This document shows, in pieces, positions 1-7,004 of a DNA stretch of 64,000 nucleotides (position 1 is its first letter; every line of letters begins with the position of its first letter). The position numbers were made by a program, and so were the translations under genes. The notes beneath the pieces are model-generated. The model saw nothing but the letters and a program-made list of their open reading frames with translations, did no database searches and had not been told where the DNA came from. Origin of the DNA: Streptomyces albicerus (lineage in GTDB: Bacteria; Actinomycetota; Actinomycetes; Streptomycetales; Streptomycetaceae). The stretch is from assembly GCF_008905045.1 (NCBI RefSeq), contig NZ_VWMY01000026.1:27932-91931 (forward strand), given 5' to 3'.

Positions 1-240
1 GAGGTCCCGCATATTCGGGTCGCCGAGCTGGGCCCTGTGGTGGATCTCTTCGCCGAGGTGGGCCTTGTGGCCAGCAAGTCGGCCGCGCGTCGGACGGTCA
101 AGGAGGGCGGGGCCTACGTGAACAACGTGAAGGTCGCCTCCGAGGATGCGGTGCCCTCCGGGGAGGACCTGTTGCACGGGCGGTGGCTTGTGCTTCGGCG
201 GGGCAAGAAGAGTCTTGCTGCCGTGGAGGTCGCTTCGTAG
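1..240 (+). CDS. tyrS: Tyrosyl-tRNA synthetase, C-terminal part (truncated by window edge)
   Basis: The reading frame is open from base 1 and ends with TAG at 238-240, so only the last 79 residues of the protein are present. The segment has the look of the S4-type RNA-binding domain that ends bacterial TyrRS: a leading helix with SKSAARRTVKEGGAYVNN, followed by a basic strand containing RWLVLRRGKKS. In TyrRS this domain grips the tRNA, while the catalytic Rossmann fold, which lies upstream of the window, charges tRNA-Tyr in the cytoplasm. Another S4 protein is possible, but tyrS is the best fit to both the sequence and the Streptomyces gene order. An internal ATG-like start at 37 is not the true start. 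Confidence 0.85.
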   Translation, partial: EVPHIRVAELGPVVDLFAEVGLVASKSAARRTVKEGGAYVNNVKVASEDAVPSGEDLLHGRWLVLRRGKKSLAAVEVAS

Positions 241-283
241 GAAGGGGCGGGTGCGGGATGTTCGTTGCGTGCGGATCGGATAT

Positions 284-322
284 GGCTCGTCACGCAGTTC
301 CCCGCGCCCCCTTCAGGGGCGC
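284..322. repeat. Dispersed intergenic palindromic repeat, copy 1
   Basis: This segment of the 241-358 gap reads GCAGTTCCCCGCGCCCCC followed by a TTCA loop and GGGGCGC. The same core recurs at about 19404, 22139, 25441 and 30262, on either strand. It lies between the convergent ends of tyrS and the GlsB-like gene and can fold as a GC hairpin, so a bidirectional terminator role is plausible (inference). A second small hairpin built on CCCCTTTCGGGG lies just after it. Confidence 0.7.
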
Positions 323-358
323 ATCCCGCACCCACCCCCTTTCGGGGCGCCTCGTACC

Positions 359-634
359 TCAAGCCCTCTGTTTGTTGCCCCGTACGGCCATGTACAGCAT
401 GTCGCCGAAGAAGACGATGACGACCGCGGCCGCCAGTTGGAGGCCGTGGCGCCCCCAGTCGATGCCGCTGGTTTCGTCGATGCCGATGCCGCGGGCGATC
501 GAGTTGCCCACGATGGCGCCGATGATCCCGAAGACCGTGGTCAGCCAGAGCGGACTGTGCTGCTTGCCCGGAATGATCGCCTTGGCCAGCAGGCCGAGTA
601 CGAACCCCACGATGATCGCCCACAACCAGCCCAT
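359..634 (-). CDS. GlsB/YeaQ/YmgE-type small membrane protein
   Basis: This 91-residue protein has three hydrophobic stretches (about residues 3-20, 30-47 and 66-84). Glycine-rich turns such as GFVLGLLAKAIIPGK and GIIGAIVGNSIARG are the hallmark of the transglycosylase-associated (GlsB/YeaQ/YmgE) family of stress-induced inner-membrane proteins. The length is typical of the family, whose biochemical role is unknown. The ATG at 634 has a purine-rich AGGAGG-like element just upstream on the reverse strand. The gene stands alone, convergent with tyrS. Confidence 0.85.
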   Translation of the reverse strand: MGWLWAIIVGFVLGLLAKAIIPGKQHSPLWLTTVFGIIGAIVGNSIARGIGIDETSGIDWGRHGLQLAAAVVIVFFGDMLYMAVRGNKQRA

Positions 635-844
635 GGCTGCCTCCTATACGGCTCTACGTGAGCATTACGCCCAGTCTTGGCCTGTCCGCCATACGGCGCA
701 TGTCGGGCACGGCCATACGCGGTACGGCGCAGTCTTCCCCGCTCGGAGAAGGCCGGACCCGGTCTCGTAGACGACGCAGCCGCGGCGTAACGTGGAGCTT
801 GTACGGACCGGGGAGTGTCCGCTACAGGCGGGTGGTGGAACGTG

Positions 845-1231
845 ATGCGGAAGCAGAGCAACGCCGAGGTCTTCCGGATCACCGGGGCCAGGCAGGGACT
901 CGCCGACGACATACGCGGCCGGCAGCGCCGCTACATCATCTCGATGTCCGTGCGCACGGTCTCCGTGATCCTCGCGGCCACCCTCTGGAATGTCGAACGG
1001 CACGTCGCCATAGTCGCCCTGGTGCTCGGTGCCGTGCTCCCCTACATCGCCGTGGTGATCGCCAACGCGGGCCGGGAGAACGCGCCCTCGCTGCCGTCCA
1101 CGTTCGTGTCCGCCCCCACCCGTCCGATGCTCGCGGGACCCCGTGCGGGAGACGTCTCGGAATCCGTCCCGGAAGACGTCACGGCCGATCCCGACGGGCG
1201 CGTGCGGGACGAGCCGCACGAGCGGACCTGA
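845..1231 (+). CDS. DUF3099 family membrane protein
   Basis: A 128-residue protein. The N-terminal soluble part (NAEVFRITGARQGLADDIRGRQ) is followed by two closely spaced membrane segments (about residues 31-49 and 53-72), the layout of DUF3099 proteins of actinobacteria. The C-terminal 50 residues are polar and probably disordered. I take ATG 845 as the start. In-frame GTGs at 842 and 815 are alternatives, and the GGTGG just upstream of 842 could serve either start. The function is unknown. It lies divergent from the GlsB-like gene and just upstream of the 6C RNA. Confidence 0.8.
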   Translation: MRKQSNAEVFRITGARQGLADDIRGRQRRYIISMSVRTVSVILAATLWNVERHVAIVALVLGAVLPYIAVVIANAGRENAPSLPSTFVSAPTRPMLAGPRAGDVSESVPEDVTADPDGRVRDEPHERT

Positions 1232-1344
1232 CCACGGGCGATCCGCCGAAACCGGAATACGGCACTGCACCAAGCTCAAGAAAAGCTCAGATCAATCATG
1301 CTGTTCCAGTGCCGGGCAGCGGGTTACCCGTGACATACTTCGTA

Positions 1345-1420
1345 CGCGCTCCGCATCCCCCGTCGGAGCGACAGACCGACGCCGGGCAGCTCCCCCCGTG
1401 GCTGCTCGGCGTCGCCTTTT
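1345..1420 (+). ncRNA. 6C RNA (actinobacterial C-rich-loop small RNA)
   Basis: Two hairpins with cytosine loops follow each other. The first has a perfect 7-bp stem (1347-1353 with 1364-1370) and a loop with five C. The second has a 13-bp stem with one G-U pair (1378-1390 with 1401-1413) and the loop TCCCCCCGTG with six C, followed by GCCTTTT, which makes it a terminator as well. This arrangement matches the conserved 6C motif of actinobacteria. In mycobacteria the related RNA regulates mRNAs by pairing its C-rich loops with G-rich leaders; a similar role here is inference. A CATACT at 1334-1339 may be the -10 element. Ends are approximate. Confidence 0.85.
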
Positions 1421-1523
1421 GTGCAGCTTCTCCGGCCGGTCCGGCGACTTCGGCGGTCAGTCCAGCAGTTCCATGCGAGATGCCCTGAGGGTCCCAAGTG
1501 CCTCAAGGGTTAGGGTCGGGGAC

Positions 1524-1769
1524 GTGAGACTGAACGTTCCCGGCTCCGATCCGTCCTCGCCGTCCTCCCCCATCTGCTCCGCGAAGGGCTGCCGAGCCGA
1601 CGCGGTGTGGGTAATCGCCTGGAACAACCCGAAGCTGCACACCCCGGAGCGCCGCAAGACATGGCTCGCGTGCGAGGAACACCGCGAACACCTGTCGAAG
1701 TTCCTGGGCGTACGGGGCTTCTTGAAAGACGTGGTGCTCTTGGAGGAGTGGGAGTCCCCCGAGAGCTGA
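1524..1769 (+). CDS. Small conserved Cys-containing protein, function unknown
   Basis: An 81-residue protein starting at GTG 1524, preceded by GGTCGGGGAC. Three cysteines in the motifs CSAKGC and ACEEH, together with histidines in LACEEHREHLSKF, suggest a small zinc-binding fold. The hydrophobic core VWVIAWNNPKLHTPERRKTW is conserved-looking. Homologues I recall in actinobacteria carry no reliable function, and some database entries give them misleading enzyme names. The open frame runs back to 1143, but the first 125 codons overlap the DUF3099 gene and the 6C RNA and are not credible. It is convergent with moaA. Confidence 0.65.
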   Translation: MRLNVPGSDPSSPSSPICSAKGCRADAVWVIAWNNPKLHTPERRKTWLACEEHREHLSKFLGVRGFLKDVVLLEEWESPES

Positions 1770-1798
1770 GCACGACGTTCTGACTCACGCGCACGATG

Positions 1799-1816
1799 GC
1801 GCCCCTTCAGGGGCGC
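1799..1816. terminator. GC hairpin between convergent genes
   Basis: GCGCCCC, a TTCA loop and GGGGCGC form a perfect 7-bp stem in the 85-bp gap between the small Cys protein and moaA. The same CCCCTTCAGGGG core is found in the dispersed repeat at 284-322. There is no T-tract, as is usual for Streptomyces terminators. Confidence 0.55.
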
Positions 1817-1854
1817 TGGGCTGTATCGATGTGCGACTCCGCCGGGGGGCGCGA

Positions 1855-2844
1855 TCAGCCGCCGATCGCCGACATGGGCCTGTCCGGCTGGACGAAGGAC
1901 GGATCGTCCAGCCCTGCCCCGGCCTTCTTCCCCCACATCGCCAGCCGCCAGATACGAGCGATCTCCTCGTCGGGCGCGTCCGAGCGGAGTGCCGCCCGCA
2001 GGTCGGTCTCCTCGCGGGCGAAGAGACATGTGCGGACCTGTCCGTCGGCCGTCAGCCTCGTACGGTCGCACGCCGAGCAGAACGGGCGGGTGACCGAGGC
2101 GATCACCCCGACGACATGCGGGCCACCGTCGACGAGCCAGCGCTCGGCCGGGGCGGAACCGCGCTTCTCGGCCCCCTCCTCCGTGAGCTCGAACCGTGTA
2201 CGCAACGACGCGAGGATGTCGCCCGCGGTGACCATCCCCTCCCGCTTCCAGCCGTGCTGCGCATCGAGGGGCATCTGCTCGATGAACCGCAGTTCGTAGT
2301 CGTGCTCCACGGCCCAGGCGAGCAGCTCCGGCGCCTCGTTCTCGTTCAGCCCCGGCATCAGTACGGAATTGACCTTGACCGGAGCCAGACCCGCGGAGCG
2401 CGCCGCCTCGAGGCCATCGATGACGTCCTTGTGGCGGTCGCGGCGGGTGAGGGTCTTGAAGACGTCGGGGCGGAGGGTGTCCAGCGAGACGTTGACCCGG
2501 TCCAGGCCCGCCGCCTTCAGGGCGGTCGCGGTGCGCTTGAGGCCGATGCCGTTAGTCGTCAGGGACGTCTGGGGGCGGGGCTCCAGCGCGGCCACGCGCT
2601 CCACGATGCCGACGAGGCCGGGTCGCAGCAGGGGCTCGCCGCCGGTGAAGCGGACCTCGGTGATGCCGAGCCGGGTCACGGCTATGTCGATGAGGCGGAC
2701 GATCTCGTCGTCCGTGAGGAGGTCGGGTTTGGCCAGCCACTGCAGGCCCTCCTCGGGCATGCAGTACGTGCAGCGCAGATTGCACCGGTCGGTCAGCGAG
2801 ACGCGCAGATCGGTGGCCACTCGGCCGTAGGTGTCGATGAGCAC
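1855..2844 (-). CDS. moaA: GTP 3',8-cyclase MoaA
   Basis: This 329-residue radical SAM enzyme converts GTP to 3',8-cyclo-GTP, the first step of molybdopterin cofactor synthesis, in the cytoplasm. The SAM-binding cluster motif CNLRCTYC is at about residues 22-29, followed by FTGGEPLL. The C-terminal GTP-side cluster is formed by CSAC and a third Cys 14 residues later (TC in VRTCLFA). The protein ends in Gly-Gly, as functional MoaA proteins do. All key cysteines are present. The start ATG at 2844 gives the usual N-terminus (IDTYGR...LRVSLTDRCN). The gene is monocistronic, separated from the upstream symporter gene by a strong hairpin at 2988-3021. Confidence 0.96.
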   Translation of the reverse strand: MLIDTYGRVATDLRVSLTDRCNLRCTYCMPEEGLQWLAKPDLLTDDEIVRLIDIAVTRLGITEVRFTGGEPLLRPGLVGIVERVAALEPRPQTSLTTNGIGLKRTATALKAAGLDRVNVSLDTLRPDVFKTLTRRDRHKDVIDGLEAARSAGLAPVKVNSVLMPGLNENEAPELLAWAVEHDYELRFIEQMPLDAQHGWKREGMVTAGDILASLRTRFELTEEGAEKRGSAPAERWLVDGGPHVVGVIASVTRPFCSACDRTRLTADGQVRTCLFAREETDLRAALRSDAPDEEIARIWRLAMWGKKAGAGLDDPSFVQPDRPMSAIGG

Positions 2845-2987
2845 GTGGGCCCCCTCCCTCGATACGGACCTCTTTACGAACCTTGCCGCGGGCGACCGGA
2901 CTGCTTCGAGCGATCAGTCGACCCGATACCAGCGAGCCTACGTGACGGGACCGACAACGAGAGCGGCCGGATCCCACGAGACGCGCC

Positions 2988-3021
2988 GCGGCCGCGTCGT
3001 AGGGATCTACGACGCGGCCGC
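2988..3021 (-). terminator. Perfect 15-bp hairpin downstream of symporter gene
   Basis: Bases 2988-3002 pair perfectly with 3007-3021 (GCGGCCGCGTCGTAG and its complement) around a GGAT loop. It begins 14 bp past the symporter stop codon, so it most likely terminates the DUF485-symporter transcript and insulates moaA. Confidence 0.8.
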
Positions 3022-3034
3022 TTGGCGAGGACGG

Positions 3035-4672
3035 TCAGTGCGCTCCGGTGCCGGTGAGGGAGCGGACCTCCAGCTCGGCGTACTTGCCGGTGTCCGGCTT
3101 CTCCTTGGACAGGTAGGTGCCGATGATGCCCATCAGGAAGCCGAACGGGATGGAGATGATGCCCGGGTTCTTCAGCGGGAACCAGGCGAAGTCGACGTCC
3201 GGGAACATCGCCGTGGGGTCGCCGGAGACGACGGGCGAGAACAGCACCAGGCCGACGGCCACGGTCAGACCGCCGTAGATCGACCACAGGGCGCCCTGGG
3301 TGGTGAACCGCTTCCAGAACAGGCTGTAGAGGATCGTCGGCAGGTTGGCGGAGGCGGCGACCGCGAAGGCGAGGGCGACGAGGCCGGCCACGTTCAGGTC
3401 GCGGGCGAGGGAGCCCAGGATGATGGAGACGGCGCCGATGCCGATGGTCGCCAGACGCGCCGCCCTAACCTCCTCCTTCTCGGTGGCCTTCCCCTTGCGG
3501 ATGACGTTGGCATAGATGTCGTGCGCGAAGGAGGACGACGAGGCGAGGGTGAGACCGGCGACCACGGCGAGGATCGTCGCGAAGGCCACCGCCGAGATCG
3601 TGGCGAGAAGGATCGCGCCCCAGGCGGAGTCGACGCCGCCCAGGTGCAGGGCGAGCAGGGGCGCCGCCGTGTTGCCGGACTTGTTGGACGCGATGATCTC
3701 TTCCTGCGAGATGAGCGCCGCCGCTCCGAAGCCGAGCGCGATGGTCATCAGGTAGAAGCCGCCGATGATGCCGATCGCCCAGTTGACGGACTTACGGGCG
3801 GCCTTCGCGTTGGGCACCGTGTAGAAGCGGATCAGGATGTGCGGCAGGCCGGCGGTGCCGAGCACGAGGGCGATGCCCAGGGAGATGAAGTCGATCTTGG
3901 TGGTGCCGCTCGCGCCGTACTGGAGGCCGGGCTCCAGGAAGGCGGCGCCCTTACCGCTGTTCTCGGCGGCGGTGCCGAGCAGGTCGGAGATGTTGAAGTT
4001 GAACTTCAGCAGCACCAGGAAGGTGATCAGGATGGTGCCGCTGATGAGCAGCACGGCCTTGACCATCTGGACCCAGGTGGTGCCCTTCATGCCGCCGATG
4101 GAGACGTACACGATCATCAGGACACCGACGAGGGCGACGATCAGGATCTTGCCCGCGTCGGAGGTGATGCCGAGCAGCAGGGAGACCAGAACGCCCGCGC
4201 CCGCCATCTGGGCCAGCAGGTAGAAGATCGAGACGACGATCGTGGAAGTGCCGGCGGCGGTACGCACCGGGCGCTGGCGCATGCGGTACGCGAGGACGTC
4301 GCCCATCGTGTACCGGCCGGAGTTGCGCAGCGGCTCGGCGACCAGGAGCAGCGCCACCAGCCAGGCGACGAGGAAGCCGATGGAGTACAGGAAGCCGTCG
4401 TACCCGAAGAGTGCGATGGCGCCCGCGATGCCGAGGAACGAGGCGGCGGACATGTAGTCGCCGGAGACCGCGAGCCCGTTCTGGAAGGCGCTGAACTGGC
4501 GGCCGCCCGCGTAGAAGTCGGCGGCGTCCTTGGTCTGGCGGCCCGCCCAGACGGTGATGGCGAGCGTCGCGACGACGAAGACGGCGAACAGGGAGATGAT
4601 CAGCGGCCGGTGCTCGCTGGCCTCGTTCGCCGCGAGCGTGACCTGCTGAACCTGGGTGATCGCGGGGCTCAT
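3035..4672 (-). CDS. Sodium:solute symporter, acetate permease (ActP)-like
   Basis: A 545-residue polytopic membrane protein of the SSS family with about 13 hydrophobic segments. The N-terminal region ADFYAGGRQFSAFQNGLAVSGDYMSAASFLG is typical of ActP/monocarboxylate symporters, and KSVNWAIGIIGGFYLMTIALGFGAAAL follows in the middle. It probably takes up acetate or another short monocarboxylate with a cation. The start ATG at 4672 overlaps the stop of the DUF485 gene (ATGA at 4669-4672), which implies translational coupling. This pair organisation (DUF485 then symporter) matches yjcH-actP of enterobacteria. The substrate is inferred from the family and the neighbour. Confidence 0.88.
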   Translation of the reverse strand: MSPAITQVQQVTLAANEASEHRPLIISLFAVFVVATLAITVWAGRQTKDAADFYAGGRQFSAFQNGLAVSGDYMSAASFLGIAGAIALFGYDGFLYSIGFLVAWLVALLLVAEPLRNSGRYTMGDVLAYRMRQRPVRTAAGTSTIVVSIFYLLAQMAGAGVLVSLLLGITSDAGKILIVALVGVLMIVYVSIGGMKGTTWVQMVKAVLLISGTILITFLVLLKFNFNISDLLGTAAENSGKGAAFLEPGLQYGASGTTKIDFISLGIALVLGTAGLPHILIRFYTVPNAKAARKSVNWAIGIIGGFYLMTIALGFGAAALISQEEIIASNKSGNTAAPLLALHLGGVDSAWGAILLATISAVAFATILAVVAGLTLASSSSFAHDIYANVIRKGKATEKEEVRAARLATIGIGAVSIILGSLARDLNVAGLVALAFAVAASANLPTILYSLFWKRFTTQGALWSIYGGLTVAVGLVLFSPVVSGDPTAMFPDVDFAWFPLKNPGIISIPFGFLMGIIGTYLSKEKPDTGKYAELEVRSLTGTGAH

Positions 4673-5025
4673 GCGCCGCCCTCCATCCGGGACTTGATCG
4701 CCTCGGCCTTGGGGTCGAGCTTGGCGGTGGAGTGCCGCTCGTACCACCAGGCGATGAGGAACGTGGTGAGGAACTGGGCGAGGCCCAGGATGAGTGCGAC
4801 GTTGATGTTGCCGAACAGCTTGGTGCCCATGAAGTCGCCCGCGTAGTTCGAGAGCAGGACGTACAGCAGGTACCAGGCGATGAAGCCGATGGTCAGCGGG
4901 AAGGCGAAGGAGCGGTGGGAGCGGCGCAGTTCACCGAACTCAGCGCTCTCCTGCACCTCTACGAACTCCTCCGTCGTGGGGAGATGAGGATCGGCTTTCG
5001 AGGGGGGCGGTGCGTCGGTAGCCAC
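4669..5025 (-). CDS. DUF485 membrane protein, partner of the symporter
   Basis: The protein has 118 residues from GTG 5025, which has AGGAG five bases upstream. An in-frame ATG at 5106 would add 27 Pro/Ser-rich residues and has no ribosome site. The core has the DUF485 pattern: a basic lead FGELRRSHRSFAFPLTI, a first membrane span ending in LLYVLLSNYA, then NINVALILGLAQFLTTFLIAWWYERH as the second span. DUF485 proteins (YjcH type) accompany ActP symporters; the exact role is not known. It is the first gene of a two-gene operon, and a palindrome about 100 bp upstream may control it. Confidence 0.85.
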   Translation of the reverse strand: MATDAPPPSKADPHLPTTEEFVEVQESAEFGELRRSHRSFAFPLTIGFIAWYLLYVLLSNYAGDFMGTKLFGNINVALILGLAQFLTTFLIAWWYERHSTAKLDPKAEAIKSRMEGGA

Positions 5026-5419
5026 GGAGTCTCCTCGCGTTGCGGGTGCGGTTGTGACAAGGGACGGGGACGAGTCGGGATCAGGGGACGGTCTCGGTAC
5101 GGGCATGGCTGGTTTCTGACCTCACGGTGATGTGGATCACGTGGGCCGGTTGGCGATGTTAGGTGCCCCGGGCGTGATCCAACAGGGGGCTCGACGTGCT
5201 CGTGCTCCCTGCTCAACGTCACGGAGCCGCGTGAGGAGTGGTTCAACTCCTCGCACTTCTTTCGGAAGTCGTGGCCGACGTTTCGGAAGACATCCCCGTA
5301 AGTCATTGCTGGCCAGGGACGACGAGAGATAGCTTCGGGCCTGCACCACCCCGTCATGTACCTGCCCGAGCACCACCTGTGTTCGGGCCGGTTCCGTTTC
5401 CGGATGATGTGGAGATCCC
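5026..5419. other. 394-bp divergent promoter region
   Basis: No gene is supported here. The region separates the reverse-strand DUF485-symporter operon from the forward-strand proteases. It contains a GTGAT-N4-ATCAC palindrome (5127-5140), a GAGGAGT-N6-ACTCCTC inverted repeat (5233-5252), and two copies of TTTCGGAAG (near 5260 and 5280). The GGAG before ATG 5420 serves the first protease. Confidence 0.6.
5127..5140. promoter_or_regulatory. CRP-like palindrome upstream of symporter operon
   Basis: GTGAT and ATCAC flank a 4-bp centre, a perfect 5-bp palindrome resembling Crp sites (GTGA...TCAC). It lies 102 bp upstream of the DUF485 start codon. Carbon-source control of an acetate-type symporter by Crp would make sense, but this is inference from the motif alone. 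Confidence 0.4.
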
Positions 5420-6943
5420 ATGGCTCATCTGCGCTCCAGACGCCGTCTCGCTCTCGCCGTGCCGGTAGTTCTGTCCCTTACCGCCTCGCTCGGCTTCATT
5501 CCGGGTGTCGCGTCGGCGGCCCCCGAGTCCGCTCCCGCCGCCGCGGCGGCGGACGGCCCGAACCTCGCGTACGTGGTCAACACCAAGACGGACCACCGCA
5601 CGATCGAGTCGGTGAAGAAGGCGATAGCCAAGGCCGGGGGCACGGTCGTCACCACGTACGCGAAGATCGGCGTGATCGTCGTCCACTCGGCCAACCCGGA
5701 CTTCGGTCCGACGATCCGCGAGGCACGCGGTGTGCAGTCCGCGGGCGCGACGCGGACCACGCCGCTGGTGGCCGCCGGGACGACGGACGAGGGCGCCGCC
5801 GACTATCTGTCGGCCGCCGAGGCCGCCAAGGTCGAGGCCGCTGCCGCCCCTCAGAGCGAGCCCCTCGAGGCCGACCAGTGGGACCTGCGCGCGATAGGCG
5901 CCGACAAGGCCGCACAGATCAACCCGGGCAGCAAGAAGGTCACGGTCGCCGTGATCGACACGGGCGTCGACGACACCCACCCGGACCTCGCGCCGAACTT
6001 CTCCGCGTCGCAGTCCGCGAACTGCGTGGGCGGCGTGGCCGACACGAGCGAGGGCGCCTGGCGTCCGTACACCGCCGAGGACTACCACGGCACGCATGTC
6101 GCGGGTGAGGTCGCCGCCGCCCGCAACGGCATCGGTGTGGCGGGCGTGGCGCCCGGCGTGAAGGTCTCCGGCATCAAGGTCAGCGACCCGAACAACGGCC
6201 TCTTCTACCCCGAGAGCGTCGTCTGCGCCTTCGTGTTCGCCGCCGACCACGGCGTGGAGATCACGAACAACAGCTACTACGTGGACCCGTGGCTCTACAA
6301 CTGCCTCGACGACCCCGACCAGAAGGCGATCGTCGACGCGGTGAACCGGGCCCAGCTGTACGCCACGAAGAAGGGCACCCTGCACCTCGCGTCGGCCGGC
6401 AACTCGAACCACGACCTGGATTCGGACGCCATCGTCGACGACACCAGCCCCGACGACTCGACGCCGGTCACCCGCACCATCGACCCGCACGAGTGCTTCG
6501 ACGTCCCGACCCAGCTCCCGGGCATCGTCACGGTGAGCGCGACGGGCGTGCAGAACCTCAAGTCGTACTACTCCACGTACGGCAAGGGCGTCGTCGACGT
6601 CGCCGCTCCGGGTGGTGACCGGCTCTACCAGATCCCGGACACCCCGTCGAAGAACGGCCGCATCCTCTCCACGATGCCGAACAACCAGTACGCCTTCCTG
6701 CAGGGCACGTCGATGGCGTCGCCGCACGCCGCCGGTGTCGCCGCACTGCTGAAGTCCGAGCACCCGTGGGCGACCCCGGCCCAGCTGCAGGCGCTGCTGA
6801 AGGCCCAGGCGGACAACCCGGGCTGCCCGGACTCGTACGACCAGGACGGCAACGGCACGCAGGACGCCACCTGTGAGGGCGGCAAGCGCGTGAACGGCTT
6901 CTACGGCTTCGGCATCGTCAACGCGCTGAAGGCAGTCAAGTAG
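5420..6943 (+). CDS. Secreted S8 (subtilisin-like) serine protease, first of a tandem pair
   Basis: A 507-residue preproprotein. A Sec-type signal peptide (basic start, hydrophobic core LALAVPVVLSLTASLGF, cleavage near ASA-AP at about 33) is followed by an I9-like propeptide (about 48-115, with AYVVNTKTDHR and GVIVVHSANPDF). The catalytic domain carries Asp180 in VAVIDTGVDDTHPDL, His223 in YHGTHVAGE and Ser431 in GTSMASPHAAGV, with the oxyanion Asn in ASAGNS. The triad is intact. Near the C-terminus DQDGNGTQD looks like a calcium-binding loop beside two cysteines. It is extracellular and probably degrades environmental protein. The paralogue follows 61 bp downstream. Confidence 0.93.
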   Translation: MAHLRSRRRLALAVPVVLSLTASLGFIPGVASAAPESAPAAAAADGPNLAYVVNTKTDHRTIESVKKAIAKAGGTVVTTYAKIGVIVVHSANPDFGPTIREARGVQSAGATRTTPLVAAGTTDEGAADYLSAAEAAKVEAAAAPQSEPLEADQWDLRAIGADKAAQINPGSKKVTVAVIDTGVDDTHPDLAPNFSASQSANCVGGVADTSEGAWRPYTAEDYHGTHVAGEVAAARNGIGVAGVAPGVKVSGIKVSDPNNGLFYPESVVCAFVFAADHGVEITNNSYYVDPWLYNCLDDPDQKAIVDAVNRAQLYATKKGTLHLASAGNSNHDLDSDAIVDDTSPDDSTPVTRTIDPHECFDVPTQLPGIVTVSATGVQNLKSYYSTYGKGVVDVAAPGGDRLYQIPDTPSKNGRILSTMPNNQYAFLQGTSMASPHAAGVAALLKSEHPWATPAQLQALLKAQADNPGCPDSYDQDGNGTQDATCEGGKRVNGFYGFGIVNALKAVK

Positions 6944-7004
6944 CCCGAGTTTCCCGGGACTTCCCGCACGGCCCGCACGAACTCGCGAACGAACTGGAGA
7001 CAGC

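Noticed and set aside
1143..1523. N-terminal extension of the small Cys protein
   Set aside because: It overlaps the DUF3099 gene and the 6C RNA. The GTG at 1524 gives the compact conserved-looking protein.
2831..4846. 671-codon forward open frame opposite the symporter
   Set aside because: It is Asp/Glu/Arg/Gly-rich with no hydrophobic pattern. The symporter on the other strand has clear family motifs.
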